A stretch of DNA of 64,000 nt from Certhia americana (Eukaryota > Chordata > Aves > Passeriformes > Certhiidae). Location of the stretch: assembly GCA_018697195.1 (NCBI GenBank), contig CM031857.1, positions 58,090,149-58,154,148 on the forward strand, given 5' to 3'. Shown here in pieces: positions 1 through 12,600 of the stretch (positions within the stretch are counted from its first letter, which is position 1; each line of letters begins with the position of its first letter). Both the position numbers and the translations under genes were made by a program. The notes below the pieces were generated by a model that did no database searches, had not been told where the DNA came from, and was given only the letters and a program-made list of their open reading frames with translations.

Positions 1-47
1 GTGAGTGAGTGAGTGAGTGAGTGAGTGAGTGAGTGAGTGAGTGAGTG
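1..47. repeat. (GTGA)n tetranucleotide microsatellite
   Basis: Eleven perfect GTGA units open the window and decay into GTGG/CTGG. The array probably continues outside the window, so its true length is unknown. Confidence 0.97.
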
Positions 48-140
48 GCTGGCTATGTGGGGCTTAGTTGCTGGCTAGGGTTAAACCACAACTGGGTTCA
101 TTGAACCCAAGAGAAAAGTTTCTTGCTATTGAAAGCTTAG

Positions 141-935
141 ATACAGAATCCCAGAATATGTTGAGCTGGAAGGGACACACAAACATTGAGTCCAACTCCT
201 GGCCCTACACAGCACCATCCCTAAGAGTCACACCCTGTGCTTGAGAGCATTGTCCAAATACTTCCTGAACTGTCAGTCTTGGTGCTTGTCAAGCACCTGG
301 ACTCTGAATGCTTCCTGAACTGTCAGTTTTGTCAAGCTTGGTGCTTTCTTGGGGAGCCTGTTCCACTGCCCAACTACCCTCTAGGTGAACAACCTTTTTC
401 TAATAACTAAATTAAATATCCTCTGACACAACTTCAGGCCATTCCTTGGGATCCTGTCACTGGTCACCCCAGAGAAGAGATCAGTGCCTGCTCCTCCTCT
501 TCCCCCTCACAAGAAAGTTGTAGATTGCTATGAGCTCTCCCTTCAGTCTCCTCCAGGCTGAACAGACCAAGGGACCTCAGCTGCTCCTCATACAGCTTCC
601 CCTCAATGACCTTCACCATCCTCATGGCCCTCCTTTGGATACACTTTAATAGTTTAATGTCTTGTTTATATTATGGCACCCAAACTGCCCCCAGCACTCG
701 AGGTGAGGTTGCCCCAGCTCAGAGCAGAGCAGGACAATCCCCTCCCTTGCCATGGCCAGGCTGGCCATGCTTCCCTGATGTTCCCCCAGGACAGGGCTGG
801 CCTTCCTGGCTGCCAGGGCACTGCTGGCTCATGTTCCACTTGCCATCGACCAGGACCCCCAGGTGCTTTTCCATGGCACTGCTCTCCAGCCTCTCATTCC
901 CCAGTCTGTCTCTACATCCAGGCTGTTCCGTAGTT
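141..935 (-). mobile_element. CR1 LINE fragment, 3' portion
   Basis: This is a long fragment of an avian CR1 non-LTR retrotransposon whose sense strand is minus. On the plus strand it begins with the complement of the CR1 3' tail (CAGAATCCCAGAAT, then a GAGCTGGAAGGGAC-type segment). It continues through the conserved blocks seen in bird CR1 (TTCAGGCCATTCC, GTCACTGGTCACC, AGAAGAGATCAGTGCCTGC, CTCCAGGCTGAACAGACCAAG, CTCCTTTGGA) and ends near a GACCAGGACCCCCAGGTGC block from the end of the reverse-transcriptase ORF. Many stops and indels show it is dead. The open frames at 606-947 and 673-933 lie inside it and are not genes. A stretch near 261-330 is locally duplicated. Identification is from remembered family consensus, not from a search. 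Confidence 0.92.
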
Positions 936-993
936 ACCTGTCATTGAAGAAATCTGAAACCACATCTTCAAAACAGTGTTATACATGTTATAC

Positions 994-1037
994 GTGTGTG
1001 TATATATATATATATATATATACACATGTATATACAT
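994..1037. repeat. (TG)n/(TA)n dinucleotide tract
   Basis: Short TG repeats pass into about eleven TA units, followed by ACATGTATATACATG, which can fold back on itself. It is an ordinary AT-rich microsatellite directly after the CR1 copy. Confidence 0.9.
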
Positions 1038-1040
1038 GTT

Positions 1041-2640
1041 ATAAAAATGAAATAATTGACAATTTTAATATTATATTAATTTTGGAGTTGCTCCAAAAAA
1101 CAGTCAAGTTGTGGATGAAATGAGTGAAATTTTGTTCTGACTTAAGATTTCATTTGTACTAAGTTGTCACAGTATATTGATAGACAATGGTTAGATGCTC
1201 TAACACATAGCAGCAAACAAACTGATTACTGAGAATGGTTTTGAGCTAACTCCCTGTCTGTAACTGGGCATTGTTTGAGATGGACTGAGCTCACAGGGGA
1301 CAGAGCTGTGCTATGGACTAACATGAAGGGCAGCTGCAGAGCTAGTGCTTGGGCGCCTGCTCTGGCCTGGGTGATTTTACTGCAAACCAACACAGTGTAA
1401 AAGCAATGAAAGTGTTCAATGTAAGAAAAGGAAAATATACAAGTTTTTGAAACAACTTTATGTTTAGCAATAGCAATGCCTGCACTAAACTGAACCTCTT
1501 CAGCTGACCTTTATTTATATCTTGGAGGCTTTTTGCCTGTGTTATAAACAAAGAGATAATTTATCCAGGAGGCAAGATGGCATTTCAGTTTCTTTAGAAA
1601 ATAATAGATAACTAGAAAAAGAGAGAAAACATTGTCTGGTTTTGCTCTATTTTTTTAAGCAGGATGTTTTAGAAACCTTATCTTTGTAAAACAAATAACC
1701 TTCTCCTTCAGCTGTGAACAATAGCAACAAAAATATTTCTACCACAGTCTTAAAATCTGCAGAATAAAAAACTCATTTATAGTCATAAAAAAAAACAATT
1801 GTAAAGCTTTAGAAGATGCAATGACTGAAGTTCCAGCCCTCAGTGAATTATGATAAGAAAGGGAACATCCCAGTGTCCAGCTTTAATTGTTGTTCATTAG
1901 CCTGAAAATGCCACATGGATGTGAAAGATCCAGTTACTGGATTAGCTCTGTGTGTTTCATAAAAGACATAGTATCATTACTAGTTTCAAGTTGTTTCTGT
2001 AAGAGGTCTTAAAAGAGAAATGCAGCTTGGTTTTTGTGCTGAAGGTGGCACCCAGTAAAGACTCTACTGCTGCTGAGCTGGATGCAGAACTGTCAGCCCT
2101 GCCTTTTGCTCCATCTTTCCAGAAGTCTGTTTGTTTGCTTTGTGACAGATAAGGATGAGGGTAATTGTTGTTAACAGGCAAAAAGGAAAAACATGGTACA
2201 AGTTTTGCTTATGCTGTAGAATTTCTATTCCATTTTTTTCCCTTTGTTTTTAAATTCAATTTTTCTTTGGGTGCCCTTACCAGTTTCACATGTTCACTCT
2301 CCTCCAGTCTTGTTTACCAGTGCAAAATTAATAACAAGTTATTCCATAAGAAGTACTTCACTAATTCCCTTGAAGGTCAAAAAGCAAGAGACAATGTTGT
2401 CACTAAGCTCTAGCACTGAAGAGTATCTTAGCCATCACCTTGGAAGGTATTCAGAGGTAGTCATTCCATCATTTGTCACATTGCATAGAATGCAAGGAGT
2501 GAGTGAAAAAATAAAGTAATTGCTATAAATTTTTTTTTTTCACTTTGATTACAAGTTCAGCTCCAACAAAATTTTCACCTAAAGTTTCAGAGACTTTTTT
2601 TATGGCTTCTCTAAAGGCAAGAAATACTGAATATGTCCTA
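1041..2640. other. Unique AT-rich DNA, no gene seen
   Basis: Only short open frames with no recognisable motif occur here (for example 1342-1551 minus and 2165-2413 plus, under 95 codons). No known repeat family was recognised. Confidence 0.6.
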
Positions 2641-2654
2641 TATCAGCTTATGCC

Positions 2655-2679
2655 AAAAAAAAAAAAAAAAAAAAAAAAA
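2655..2679. repeat. Poly(A) tract
   Basis: A run of 25 A followed by CCAACCAAAA. No retroposed body could be recognised upstream, so a retroposon tail is possible but unproven. Confidence 0.9.
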
Positions 2680-2849
2680 CCAACCAAAATTCAGGAAAGA
2701 CTATTCATGAAGTCCTTCTTTTGAATATTGTAGACTCAAAACACCTTAGAGGAAGAGCAAATTTAACCTTCATCTATGTCATCCTGGGTAAATTCCTAGT
2801 CTGCTAGATAAAATCTCTTTCAAAGATTTTAGCAACTTTTTCTTACTGT

Positions 2850-2914
2850 TTTGTTTGGTTTGGGTGGGGTTTTTTTTTCCTTTGTTTTGTTTGTTTGTTT
2901 GTTTGTTTGTTTTT
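2850..2914. repeat. T/G-rich tract with (TTTG)n
   Basis: GTTTG and GGTTTG runs lead into about eight TTTG units and a T run. It is low complexity. Confidence 0.9.
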
Positions 2915-3675
2915 TATGGACCCCTTGAGTCAATAATCAAATTCCTGCTTTTTTTCCCAGAAACTCTTTTGTGAATTCAAAGTGAAATATCTGTCCTGGT
3001 AACAGGCACTATTAAAAGTCCTATTTGGCTTGAGCCACACTCTTTGGAGTGGCTTGATTGGTCTTAGTTTCCCCACTGAGTTTTTAAAACCAGCACTATC
3101 TCTAATAGATACCTACAATATTTTATATTTAAATGTATTTGACATGCAATTGTTTTTTGTTTGTGGTTTTGAGCCGGATTCAAGGGGGCTTTTGTTTGTT
3201 GGGTTTTCTTTTGGCAGAAGAAATCTGCTTGGGTCAATTTACAACATTTGTGCCTAAGTGGCATTGATGTACAGAGAGATGTTCACATATGTAGCAGCAT
3301 TATAATTGTATCTTTCATTTGAACTCCATCAATCACTGACAGTTCTGCTTTTAAAGGTACATGGTCTGAAAGAACATAACAGGGGTTTTTCATCCATTTT
3401 GACAGCTATGTAACAGACAATAAGATGTTATCTTTCAAAATCTTATTCTCCTCTTATTTATAGCAATGTGGTTCTGATTAACTCTACTTGCTCTTATGGA
3501 ATTAAATATATAATAAATTGCACCATTATAAGGAATACTGAAGTTAAGATCACAGTATGTTTGACACTATTTACTGCATAGTTGAAGGAAAAGAACAATT
3601 ATATGCTGGAACTTGCTTTTAATTTTCATTGTTCAAATCACAAATTTTTTGCAGCATTTAAGTTCAGCTTCACAG
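2915..3675. other. Unique AT-rich DNA, no gene seen
   Basis: Short overlapping frames on both strands at 3030-3264 are mirror images of each other with no motif. Nothing else was recognised. Confidence 0.6.
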
Positions 3676-3818
3676 AGGAAGGAAGGAATGAAGACGCAGA
3701 AGGAAGGAATGCACAGAAGGAAGGCAGGCATGGAAGGAAGGCATGAAAGGAAGGCAGGAAGGCAGGAAGGAAGGCACAGAAGGAAGGCAGGAAGGAAGGA
3801 AGGCACAGAAGGAAGGAC
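3676..3818. repeat. GGAA-based imperfect minisatellite
   Basis: AAGGAAGG cores alternate with GCAGG, GCATG and GCACAGA interruptions, giving a higher-order pattern of roughly 12-20 bp. The plus-strand frame 3613-3900 and its minus-strand mirror 3633-3884 run through the array. Their Lys/Arg/Glu/Gly-rich or Phe/Leu/Pro-rich repeats are translations of the array, not proteins. Confidence 0.93.
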
Positions 3819-5520
3819 CAAACCTCCCCTAACCAGGAATAAATCCCCCTTTATTCTTATCCTATTGACACTTGAGAGCTCCACTGACTTTATCAGGTAA
3901 TTCTGTCATACCAAAACAAGAGAAAAATCTAATTAAATGGAATTGTAACTGTAAATAATATTTGCATATGTGTGTGCACATGTTGTGTGTGTATGGCGAT
4001 TACAGAATCTCCAGACCATTTTTTATTTATTATTAATAGCAATCTTGATATGTGGGTAGATACATATTTCCAGAGCTTTTTTCAACATAATAATGAGACA
4101 CTTGTGGTGTGGTATTTTTATCTACATGTAGAGTCACAAATATAATTTTGGAAAACCTCATAGTCATACATTTTCTTTTCCAGGCACTCCCTTCTCTTCT
4201 GTCCACATTTGTACACTACTGCTTCCTTTGCCCTAGGTACACAAAAAATGGTTCTCCAGTCTTCTCTTTGCCATAGCACAGAAAAAAACCATAAAGCTGT
4301 CCTAAAGTTCACTTGCTGAGGTTATGCAAGGCATTGAGTGCCCAGACATCAGCATGCTGGATATTAGGTGCTGCTGGAATTAAATCTTTAAGGTTTAAAG
4401 TTTTCTCATGAAATTTCTCATCCATTACCATTCCTTCAATTTGTGTGAAACTCTTATTATGTCATTTTATTCCTGAAATAGGTTATTGATTATTTTACAG
4501 AAATCTTACCATTTTTTAAAATAATGCTCTGATTATAAATTTAATGCAGTTTTGTAGTGTTAAAAATTTCCTATTGTCTGATTTCACGCCATTGGGTGTC
4601 AGTATGACTCACAAATATAATTCTTTTAAATTTTAAATAAATATGGCTACATTTTTTAAGCTAGACTTGCTCCCCAAAATTTTAAAACTTTCCCTATCCT
4701 GTGAGAATGCTGACTTCATCCAGAACTGAGTACTCAGGCCTTCTGAAAATATCACTAATTTCTTTTGGAACCTAAATAGGGTGGTGAGTGTTGGAGGGCA
4801 GCCCTTAAGCTAAGAGGCTGCTGCTCTGAAGTCAGGCTGCCTCTAACTTTGTATTTTACCAGTAGACTTGACCTCATCTCACTAACCCAGGGCATTAAGA
4901 AAGGATTTTCCAGGTAAGGGATTTTGTATTCATATGCAAGTGCACTGCTGAAAAGTGGGACAAGAATCTTGTGGTCCTCTAGCAGTTTTGGAGGAGGCTG
5001 TAGATCAGGACAATCTGAAGATCCTGGAGAGCAATTCAACTCACTAGCTTAGGTAGACTTTTAAAGGCTGGACCTTTGATTTACTCCCTTTGGCTTCTTT
5101 GGCTGTATTGATTAGGTACATAGGAAATGGATATATTTGTCTTTCCTTTAGACACCTACATTCAAGGAAATTAAATCTGCATCTAAATTCCATTCCACCA
5201 AACTAATCTTACTAAGCTTATATCAATATAAGTATTGAATATTATGATAAAGAAATCTGATGCTAAATAATTACTTCAATTAGGACTGACTTGGCTTTTA
5301 CAATGTGAAGACACAAATGACTTCTATCCTTGTCTGTCTCAAAACACATAGATAATCCTCTCCAGAAAAGAGAAGCCAACTTATCCTTAACTGCCTTATT
5401 GCTTATTTTCAGAAGGCACACAAATCAGACACAAGGGGATGGACTTTTAAAAGTTGGTTTATTTTGAAATAAACTTCAAACTTCAGACAACCCAGAGCTC
5501 CAGATGTTTAATTCCCATGC
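3819..5520. other. Unique AT-rich DNA, no gene seen
   Basis: Contains a short TG run near 3966-3995 and small frames (4118-4312 minus, 4755-5039 minus) without recognisable domains. No repeat family was recognised. Confidence 0.55.
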
Positions 5521-6027
5521 ATGCTGACTGGCAGAGGGAAGGCAAAAGCATGTTTTAAAAAACTTATTTTTTACTTAATACAAAAGGACACCTGTGTCCT
5601 CCTATCTTCTAAAAGTATCCACCTTTTAACTCCCTTTCTGATCATCTTCACTTCTACACTGAAATGTGCTGTTCTGTTTCTCCATGTGTTTATCCTGACC
5701 ACCATCCATCTTTGCATGAGAGCAAAGAACAGAAACTCACAAATCTCTGGAGTAGTAAAGCTGCCAGAGGAACTAAAAGCAGATTTTAAAGACTGGCTTG
5801 CCAGGGGAATATATATGTCACATAAGACTTCCAGCAGGTCTGCTGAAATGCACCTTTGTGGGAAGAAAGGAGCTGCTTGGGGAGCAATCAGGGTCCCGGT
5901 GAAAGCTCTTTCTGTTCAGACCAGCTGCTTGGTTAGTCCTCAGAAAACACTGAGATTTTTTTCTGAGTTTTATGCACATTTGCCTAAGGAATTGGATGGG
6001 TGCTTCTTTAAACAGAAAAACAAATAA
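5521..6027 (+). other. 168-codon open frame of unknown status
   Basis: This is the longest ATG-initiated frame in the window that does not lie in a recognised repeat. Residues about 35-65 are hydrophobic (a run rich in Leu, Ile, Phe and Thr) and could be read as one membrane segment; the C-terminal half is basic. No family motif was recognised. There is no convincing Kozak context, and no paired exon or poly(A) signal was assigned. Local GC is higher than in the flanks, which lengthens chance frames. A rough estimate for this AT content gives well under one such frame per 64 kb by chance, so it is notable but far from proof. Most likely it is non-coding or part of an unrecognised old repeat. 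Confidence 0.15.
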
Positions 6028-6396
6028 CAAAATCACAAATGATTAAGAAACAAATAAAATGGTGATTTTTTTTGTGGGACCTCATCCCACCTGCACTTGG
6101 ACAGGCAGATGGCATTTTTGAGTTCACTAGCAGCTGTCCTGGCAAGGGAAATCATCAAAACCCTGTAAAAGTAGATGATAGAAACAGAATACACAAAGCT
6201 CCCTTCCCATTGTGGGGTGGAAATGCCAGCAGCTCCCACACAAAATGTTTTTACATATCAGGCCTAGGACAGCCGCTTTGATTAACTGTCTGTTGTTCTT
6301 TTAAAAAATTCCAAGCTAAGTCAATATTGTCTTTCTAGAGATTGGGTTTTCAGTACAGAAAAGTGAGAAACAACCTCCTTTCATTTTTTCTGTTAT

Positions 6397-6614
6397 TTTG
6401 GTTTTGAGTTTTTTGTTTGTTTGGGGATTTTTGTGTGTTGGTTTTTTGGTTTTTTTTGTTGGTTGGTTGGTTGGTTGGTTGGTTGGTTGGTTGGTTTGCA
6501 GTGGGGGTGGGATCCTTAGTTTGGGATGGGCTTTTTTTTTTTTGTTTTTTTGGGGGGGGTTATTTTGTTTGGTTTGGTTTGGTTTGTTGCTTTTTTTTTT
6601 TTTTTTCTTTTTAA
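6397..6614. repeat. G/T-rich low-complexity block with (GGTT)n
   Basis: T runs and GTTTG runs surround nine GGTT units (6461-6496), a run of eight G (6552-6559), four GGTTT units and a terminal T run. The frames 6316-6681 minus and 6398-6700 plus are translations of this block (Lys/Asn/Pro-rich or Phe/Gly/Trp-rich) and are not genes. The repeated GG doublets could form a two-tier G-quadruplex. Confidence 0.95.
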
Positions 6615-6620
6615 TTGCAG

Positions 6621-6641
6621 CATCTCCAGGCAGTGGAGATG
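6621..6641. repeat. Small perfect hairpin
   Basis: Arms CATCTCCA and TGGAGATG are separated by GGCAG, immediately after the G/T block. Eight-bp arms are expected several times by chance in 64 kb. Confidence 0.6.
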
Positions 6642-6644
6642 TAA

Positions 6645-9600
6645 AGTGTAGTAAACAGTGGATTTTAATTCTACAGGACAAATTCTACAAGATATGGTAA
6701 AAGAGATAATTTTTGTTGTTGTTACTAAAAAAGGGAAACAATAAATTTTCATGCAAGTTTATATGTTAAACTTAATTTCAAGGAATGATTTATCTAACTG
6801 GATATTTTCTGTGTTTATGTCAGAGGACAATTAATTTAAGTGAAAGCATTTGTATTTTATTTCTAGTTTCAGTTATTCAGCTTCTGTGCCAGACACAGGC
6901 TGACATTTGAAGGAATCAGTGTCTTTACTTCCACAGTTTTTTAGCTGAAGCTTATCAGTAAAGGGGTTCTTTAAATAAATAAAAAAAAAAAAAACCAAAT
7001 AAACAACAACAATTAAAAAACCCTGAAAACAACCCATCAACCAAACACTCAAAAATTCCACAAGAAAAGACCTTTCAAAAGACACCAGCAAACCAGCATG
7101 AAGCTAAATCAAAATGGATCTATTTCCATGTGTTTTTGACAGCACTTGTCATAAGAAGCTCTATGGGAATGTAGTTTCTGATTCACTGGATGCTTCTATA
7201 TGTCTTCTTTGAAAAGGGGTGGTGGGATGGGAAATTCTCTGCAGCTAGTCTGTCCTTTTGATAAAACTGCTGATCTGTAGCATCTTTGCTAAAAGCTTAT
7301 TGCTGTTTCTGGTGCTGCATGTCTTACCCCAGAGAAAGAAGCAGCTGTGAACTCCACTGCTACATGCCTGCTGTGTGACTGCAGCTATCTATGATCATAG
7401 TATTTCCTTTTGTCTAACTTCAACTTTTCAAGGACTTTGCCTGTTTAAGGCAATTTTACAAAAGAAGGCGCTCATAAACACTGCCTATGATTTTTTTTCC
7501 CCTTTCTTTCTACCTTTTTTATTTCCTGCCCTGTGACATGAAAAAAAAGAATTATTTTTCCTTTGGTATGATGTACATAGAGCATGTTCCCAAAGATGAT
7601 ACAGAAAACAAAAGGAAGCCAGAATCCCCTTTGTGACATAACTGATTTTTATACCATTCCTGGAATTCAAATCAATTATTAGGTCAGTATATCAAATTGG
7701 CTCTAAATGGTTTTGTGATATTTCATATTTGCAAAGCAGTTACAGTCCTATCAGTAAATCTTGACTTTCTTCTTATTCTACTGAGTTTGCTTTTGGCTCA
7801 GCAACACAGATGTGTATTTGTTTTGCAAAAAAGCATAGCTTCTGGCTCTAACAAACAAATCAAACATTTTCTGTTCCTCTGGACTTGTTTGGGTGCTTTT
7901 TGGTTTGAAACAATCAAGAACTTAAGGACAGGAAGCTGTTGTTGCTGGAGGATGTTGTGTTTCTCTTTCTGTCCTGCCCATGCCAAATACACCCCTTATG
8001 GTAATAATCTGGGGAAACAAGACCAAAGAGAATAAGAAAGAGAAAATGAAGGGAATTGTAGAACTAGACAACTCTATGATTGCAGATACTCTACAAGAGT
8101 CACTTACAGATCAGAGCATTAACACAAAGGAGAAAGGAAGGTGAAAAATTGCTCATTTGTTTTAAATTGGAATGGAGAAAACTGATCTGTTAATCTCATA
8201 GTACACTGAAATTTCCCCTGACTTAAAAAAATATGCTCCTATGATGAATTGACAGAAACATAAAAAAGAATTAAAGACAAAATTCTCTGAAACCACATCA
8301 GGGATTTATAGCTGGACTAAGCACTAGTTGCTGTTAACTGGGGAAAAACAGGCATTCAGCTGGTGAGAGATGGTTTGTGGAAACAAATTGGTCTTTAAGG
8401 AAAACAGCTCCTCAGGCCCTAGTGAAAGCAGTGACTTAGCCATTGATGGAAGGAAGGGGTGCTAATAAGGACAAAGAATGGCTCAGGTCAGTTAGACTTT
8501 GGTGGTTAACTATATATTCATTTTGACAGTTTTCTGTCATGAACGACAACAAATCACATAGTCAGAGCTCAAGATAGCCAGCAATACCACAGGAAGGTGA
8601 AATATCTTAGTGAGTCACAGATTTACTGAGATGGCTAATGCATCTGAAATTTGCTGCCCTGTGGCCTTTTAGCTGTGAATAATAGCACACGTGTGATGCA
8701 GACTACATGAAATGGTGACAGTCATATGCCTGAGCAGCTAGTCCAGTTCAGACTGTGGACGTATTTGGCTGAGACAGTAATATGAAAAACAAAAACTGGT
8801 GTAGTCAACCTATTTAAAATAAACGTTGGCCTAGATGTTCTTGGAGTATAACACAGTTTAGGGGACCAGCATCCAGCCTATTTGGAGGATGTGTAACACA
8901 AGGGTCAGTTAGAGAAAAAATATCCTATACAGATTATGATAGAAACCTGAGTTCACCATATTTACAGTGAAATATCTACAATAGAATAGAAAATCATCTC
9001 TTTTAAGGAAAATACTAATATGAGATAGCATCATTTGAGTGGTTACCAAATCTGCCATATCTATATTGTATCAATATAATATTAAGTTCATCCATAGCAG
9101 AGGACAATAAACATCTCTTTCCCATTCCTGCCATATCTAAGTCCTTTGAAAAATATCCTTTGTCAATTTTTCCATTGCTCAGAATTAAGGCTTGGACCTT
9201 TTTTGGAATAACAGTGGCTAAAACCATAAACTTTGTTTACTTTTGCTTGTTGTTGCCTTCTGAGTGCAAAGCTGCATTAAAATGTGCGTTTGCTCAGGTT
9301 TACACACCACTCCATGGAGCCAGTGTACCGTACTGATTCAGATACTGCAGTATGTCCTAACTATTTCTTCATTTTGCACAGGTGAGACAAAACATGCTGT
9401 GGAGGTTGAAGTGCTGCAACCTTCTTATTGTATTTATTCATCTGGAAACTTAACTGAACTAAATAACTAGGATGCAACCACACAGGGCCTTAACATTTAA
9501 CACTGAATACATTGAACCGAGTCCACACCAGCTGGCAACCAGCAAAGAGAGCAAAATTCAGCAGTTAAGCAGAAATCAGAATTATCCACATATAATTATG

Positions 9601-12600
9601 AAAAAGCAGGAAGTCTGTATTTTTCAAACTGGATGGAAAAATTTTCCTGCTTTCCTTATATGTGATAATTCTATGCATTATTTTACCTACCATTCTGCTG
9701 ATGAGTTGGGTAGCTTAGATTACACACCTGAAGTGCATACTGAAAGGAGTTACATTAAAATAAAAAAGCCTATTTGGTTTCAGATGGGTTTGAGAGAGAA
9801 ATGTTTAAACATTCACAGCAGGTGGCACTACCTATTTCATTTAAAAATATTGCCAGGAAAAAGAAGAATATAATGTTTGGAATGGGTTATTAGGAATATT
9901 ACATCCGATATCAACTTTGGCCCTTCAATGAAACCAGAAAGACCCCAGTAACTACATTTCATTTATATTCAGACCTGACTGGTAACCTATTCCCTTTTGT
10001 TCCCTGTGTCATCCTTCCATACAACCTGCCCCTGATGTCAAATATCTTTTTTAGGGTAAATATCAGAGGAAGAAGGGAGGGTTTTTTTACATGGAGAGTT
10101 TCATTGCCTACTTCTCCCTAAATCTGAAATGTCAGCTGTATTGCTTTCCAGTCAAAATGAAAAAAAATCCAAACTATTTTCCATGTGCTGATTAAACACA
10201 TATTACAAAAAATCATGGGGTTGAAATTATACCATAAAGGGTAAGGATCTCTGTGTTTATGGGAACATTGTAAAATGCAAAATGTAAAATGCAAAAGATG
10301 TATTTTGCCCTCACAGAGGAAGAACACTAACTTCTGAAAATTGTTTTTAGGTTTGAAGGCTCCTTGCATGGAATACAGACAGGATGCACTGTTACCCTTT
10401 AGCCCTGTAGTGGAGCACTACCACTGTAAGAAACAGACCATAAGATTTGCAGTGAGTTTACAAAAAACTCAGGACTGAGGCTCATCAGGCCTGCTTTTCC
10501 TGTACTGGTCTTGATCTGCCTGCAACATTTGTTCCCTCAGTTTAGCTGTAACATATTTAATGTGACCCTGTACTGTAGAAAAATGCAGGCCTACTACTAC
10601 AGCAGAGTCCCTGAAATGTGGGAATGAAGAATGCAGAGTAGAGGACTACAGGAGTGGAATGATAAGGCTTTGAGTGTAGGCTGGCACTGGAGATATCACG
10701 GGAATAAACAATTCATTCAGTCAGTTACAGAAAAGCAGACCTGAAGCCATGTAAAACTGCATTTAGAGGTAGAAAAGATAGTAAATCCAACTGTAGAGCA
10801 ATAAATGAAGAAGAAAGGTGTTAAAGCATATTCCCAAACATAGAAAAATGACCCCAAGTGGAACCTAGAATAAGAAAGACACAGTCAGCATGAAGATCAT
10901 ATTTCTTCTGGAAAAGGAGTCCAGCTGATGATGATTCAGTGTTACAACACCCACCCCACCTCACCCCCACCCCCTTCACACACCAAAAACGAAACCACCA
11001 GCTTCAGGATTTCCAAGAGCAGGGGGGAAGTGATAGCACCACCAGGAAAAGGGCTGGAAAATAGGAAGTGCATATATAGTGATTTCAACTATATTTCTAT
11101 TATTTCCTTTTCCATAAAAATTAGACCTTGACTAATATTGATTCGATTGTTAAGATTTCAGTTAATTTAACAAGAGATTATTGTCTTTATATGTGCACGT
11201 TGGCTCAAATTAAGGTTTTGTAGATTTAGCTGCATGACATTGCTTTTAGATTTTCACCAAGTGCATGCAAAAGTGATCATGTGTAAATTTAACATTTACA
11301 AAGAATGTCTGTCAGTGTCCTGCCTGTGGAGAGAAAAATCAGCCATCTTCCAAAATGATAGTGCATCTAAAGCAACAACAGTGCTCTCTTTCCAGTGTGA
11401 TTCAACTCCAGTTGACAAGGACCATGTCAAAAGTGAGAGGTTATTTCAGTTTCCACAACCCATTCATCACTTGGCCTGCCAGCATCACAGCCAAGAAGCA
11501 TGCCAATTAGTGTGATATACTTCTATTAATTTCAGCATTAACTGCAAAAATTACTAGTCTGGATATTCTGGAAGTACTATGACTTGAGCATATCATAAAA
11601 CTGAGCATTGAATTAAACTAAATGGATCTTAATGATGCGTATGAAAAAGTGCATAACTTTGGATATAAACATCTGGCTGATGACTGGTGAGGGACTGGCC
11701 ACTGTTCATTTGTAATACTGCTCACTATCAGATGAGGTCCAAACAACCCATTTCATCATGAACCAATGCCACTGACAGACATTTTTCTGCAGCTCTCTTT
11801 AGAAGTTTGTCCTTCTGGATGGAATTTGATCTCTGAAGCCAGCATCACTATGGTACTGCTGGTGACCTCAATGTGGTGTGATCCACAAACTGTTATTGAG
11901 ACAAAAATTTACACGTTGTTTACCCATTACTTCTCTGAGGTAATCTTAAATAATCTTTTCATTTGATGCAGTTTTCCTAATGTTGTTTTAAATAATATTA
12001 CAGGTTTTTTGCTTGGAGGAGATGATTTCCATAATTCTAGCTAGAAGTGAAAATATGCATGGAATGAGAACAGAAACTAATCCTGACAAATACCTATCGA
12101 GCCTTAGCCCATGATATTTTTAAATCACAGTTGCTCATATTTGATTTTTTTGTTTGGTTTTTTTTGTTTTTTTTCTTATTTTCTTCATATTTTTTATTAA
12201 TTTAGTCTCATAGGCCCAGTTTGATGTTCCCTTTAGTTTTTCTCAAATTATTTTTTCCATGTGAAAAAGCTTATTTCCAAGTGAAGACATTTGCTGTCCC
12301 ACTGTTTTTAATGTAAGCAGGTTTTGACCCATTGAATACACAAGCCTTTAAACAGTCCATTTTAAAAGACATTTTTTCTTATGGTATGAACCCCTGAGGT
12401 ACTATGCCAAGGTTAGAAAGCTGTGTATAGTTATTTTTGTGCTTTATAAAATCTTTAACATTTTCGGTGCATAAATCATTTTTAGCTTTACCTAATTTTG
12501 GAGCATAAAGGGCACGTCAAACTTTACTAAACTGAAGCCCCAGGAAACAGTCTCTAACAATGATGGATTTTTATAATGATATAACCCTTAATGAATTATT

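Noticed and set aside
3613..3900. Lys/Arg/Glu/Gly-rich frame and its minus-strand Phe/Leu/Pro mirror
   Set aside because: Translation of the GGAA minisatellite; open in several phases because the repeat lacks stops.
6316..6700. Lys/Asn/Pro-rich minus frame and Phe/Gly/Trp-rich plus frame
   Set aside because: Translation of the G/T-rich low-complexity block on either strand.
9472..9873. 133-codon plus-strand frame considered as a gene
   Set aside because: No motif, no signal sequence, chance-level length and composition matching surrounding AT-rich DNA.
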